Origin: Streptomyces sp. NBC_01803
GTDB taxonomy: Bacteria; Actinomycetota; Actinomycetes; Streptomycetales; Streptomycetaceae
Assembly: GCF_035917415.1 (NCBI RefSeq)
Contig: NZ_CP109073.1
Coordinates: 5,636,001 to 5,700,000 of the forward strand
Length of the DNA stretch: 64,000 bases
Direction of reading: 5' to 3'
Shown here in pieces: positions 63,311 through 64,000 of this stretch. The position numbers and the translations under genes are program-made. Every line of letters begins with the position of its first letter. The stretch's first letter is position 1. The notes under the pieces were generated by a model. It was not told where the DNA came from. It saw nothing but the letters and a program-made list of their open reading frames with translations, and searched no databases.

Positions 63311-63675
63311 GCGGGCTCCAGGAGGGAGGCGAGCGGGCCGCGATGGGTGAAGTCGTGGCTGACCACCACCCCCTGCCTTCCGGGCTGGAGCTGCCAGGTG
63401 CCGTCCTCCGCGAAGCCGGGCATCCGCCAGCGCATGGCGACGCGCCGGGGGCCCGTCTCGTCGTAGGTGAGGTGACCGGGCAACCCTCGGAGGGTGATCG
63501 TGTACGTGGCCCCCGGCCTGGCCGCGGACGGGCCGCGCACGCGGCGAATCGCCGGGTTCCAGGCCGGCAGCGCCAGCGGATCGAGCAGGGTGTCCAGCAC
63601 TCGGTGGACCGGGACGTCGATGACGCGGCTGGCGTGCCGGGTATGCCCCATGAGGAAATCGTCAGTGCGCGTCAT
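63208..63675 (-). CDS. SRPBCC-family protein
   Basis: 155 aa. HASRVIDVPVHRVLDTLLDP and LPAWNPAIRRVRG form the N-terminal strand-helix of the START/SRPBCC fold; VVVSHDFTHRGPLASLLEPA and YREVAELRLERLARRV form the long C-terminal helix. Such proteins bind hydrophobic ligands. Its start overlaps the stop of the metallo-hydrolase gene by 14 bases, so they are co-transcribed. Confidence 0.82.
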   Translation of the reverse strand: MTRTDDFLMGHTRHASRVIDVPVHRVLDTLLDPLALPAWNPAIRRVRGPSAARPGATYTITLRGLPGHLTYDETGPRRVAMRWRMPGFAEDGTWQLQPGRQGVVVSHDFTHRGPLASLLEPAYREVAELRLERLARRVSGAGTDSTRRATAWPEG

Positions 63676-64000
63676 GCGCGTTCCTCTCCTCCGCGAGTGC
63701 GGCTGCCAGGCTCGGCGCCGCGCCCGGGTCGTGTGCCGCCAGTACGACGAGACCCGGCAGCCTGGCGCGCAGGGCGTTCACCTTGTGCACGGCCTCGGAC
63801 ATCTGCCTCTTGTCCCCAACACCGGGAAGTTTGCCGGCCGAGAGCAGCTCGGCGTCGTAGGTCAGATCGCCGACCAGCAGCAGGGGTGCCCGGCCGGGGC
63901 GTCGTACGAGCAGCGACAGGGACCCCGGTGTGTGGCCGGGCGTGGGCAGCAGGACGAGACTGCCGTCACCGTAGAGGTCGTGCCCGTCGGTGAAGGGCAT
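63662..64000 (-). CDS. Metallo-beta-lactamase-fold hydrolase, C-terminal part (runs off the window)
   Basis: 113 residues seen; the frame is open at the window edge. LPTPGHTPGSLSLLV has the second zinc His, VGDLTYD the bridging Asp, and VVLAAHDPGA the last His. This is the pattern of lactonase- and glyoxalase-II-like enzymes, including N-acyl-homoserine lactonases. The N-terminal HxHxDH motif lies outside the window. Confidence 0.85.
   Translation of the reverse strand: MPFTDGHDLYGDGSLVLLPTPGHTPGSLSLLVRRPGRAPLLLVGDLTYDAELLSAGKLPGVGDKRQMSEAVHKVNALRARLPGLVVLAAHDPGAAPSLAAALAEERNAHDAH

Noticed and set aside
63208..63993. Plus-strand reading through the SRPBCC and metallo-hydrolase genes
   Set aside because: It is antisense to two proteins with clear fold motifs and has no start signal of its own.

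Overview
The window is very GC-rich DNA from a Streptomyces-type actinomycete. Codons end mostly in G or C, starts are often GTG, and genes in operons commonly overlap by four bases (ATGA or GTGA). Gene families such as SARP/BTAD, PucR, IclR, Pls-type NRPS and TerD fit that host. No rRNA, tRNA or CRISPR array was seen.

Layout. 0-5 kb: the end of a SARP-type regulator, a 42-aa membrane peptide, and a large Pls/PosA-type NRPS whose adenylation pocket reads like that of a lysine-activating enzyme. 5-16 kb: terD, a decayed patch, an acyl-CoA ligase/monoacylglycerol-lipase fusion divergent from a five-gene Liv-type ABC importer, then scars of an acyl-CoA dehydrogenase and a 3-hydroxyacyl-CoA dehydrogenase, and a PucR regulator. 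16-19 kb: a BlaI-like repressor and two overlapping CNNM/CorC-type membrane genes. 19-26 kb: an IclR regulator divergent from a histidine-utilisation operon (hutH, hutU, an M20 amidohydrolase, hutI) that lacks the expected hutF. 26-27.4 kb: an NfeD/slipin pair. 27.4-31.9 kb: an acquired island with a rifampicin-monooxygenase-like gene, a quinone oxidoreductase with twin operators, a MarR stump and nested Tn3/IS481 remnants. 31.9-35 kb: an XRE regulator with two Cys-containing companions and a pentapeptide-repeat protein. 35-37.3 kb: an arsenic cluster (arsC, arsR, aquaglyceroporin). 37-48 kb: an NhaA-DsbA fusion, a chloroperoxidase-like hydrolase, intact rmlB beside an eroded rmlA, a TetR/flavoprotein/SDR operon, a proline-rich membrane protein and a methyltransferase. 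48-52 kb: a citrate two-component system with its CitMHS transporter.

The most unusual region is 53.4-60.3 kb. A 2-oxoglutarate/Fe(II) dioxygenase lies upstream of a mirror-image cassette. On the plus strand, a helical-repeat protein is followed by an APH/homoserine-kinase-like phosphotransferase. On the minus strand, a STAND-type NTPase whose C-terminal half is a paralogue of that repeat protein is followed by a second, paralogous phosphotransferase. The two kinase genes converge with 22 bases between them. I know of no described system with this architecture and propose it as the main candidate for a new system; its function is inferred only. 60-64 kb returns to ordinary genes: a membrane protein, a DUF1801 protein, a MarR regulator, a SRPBCC protein and a partial metallo-beta-lactamase-fold hydrolase.

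Gene decay recurs across the window. Broken copies include acyl-CoA dehydrogenase, 3-hydroxyacyl-CoA dehydrogenase, a second arsR, rmlA, a TetR, a MarR and several transposases. In rmlA and the second arsR the changes are largely Leu to Pro, Tyr to Cys and Asp to Gly in an otherwise open frame, as expected from GC-biased drift of inactive genes.
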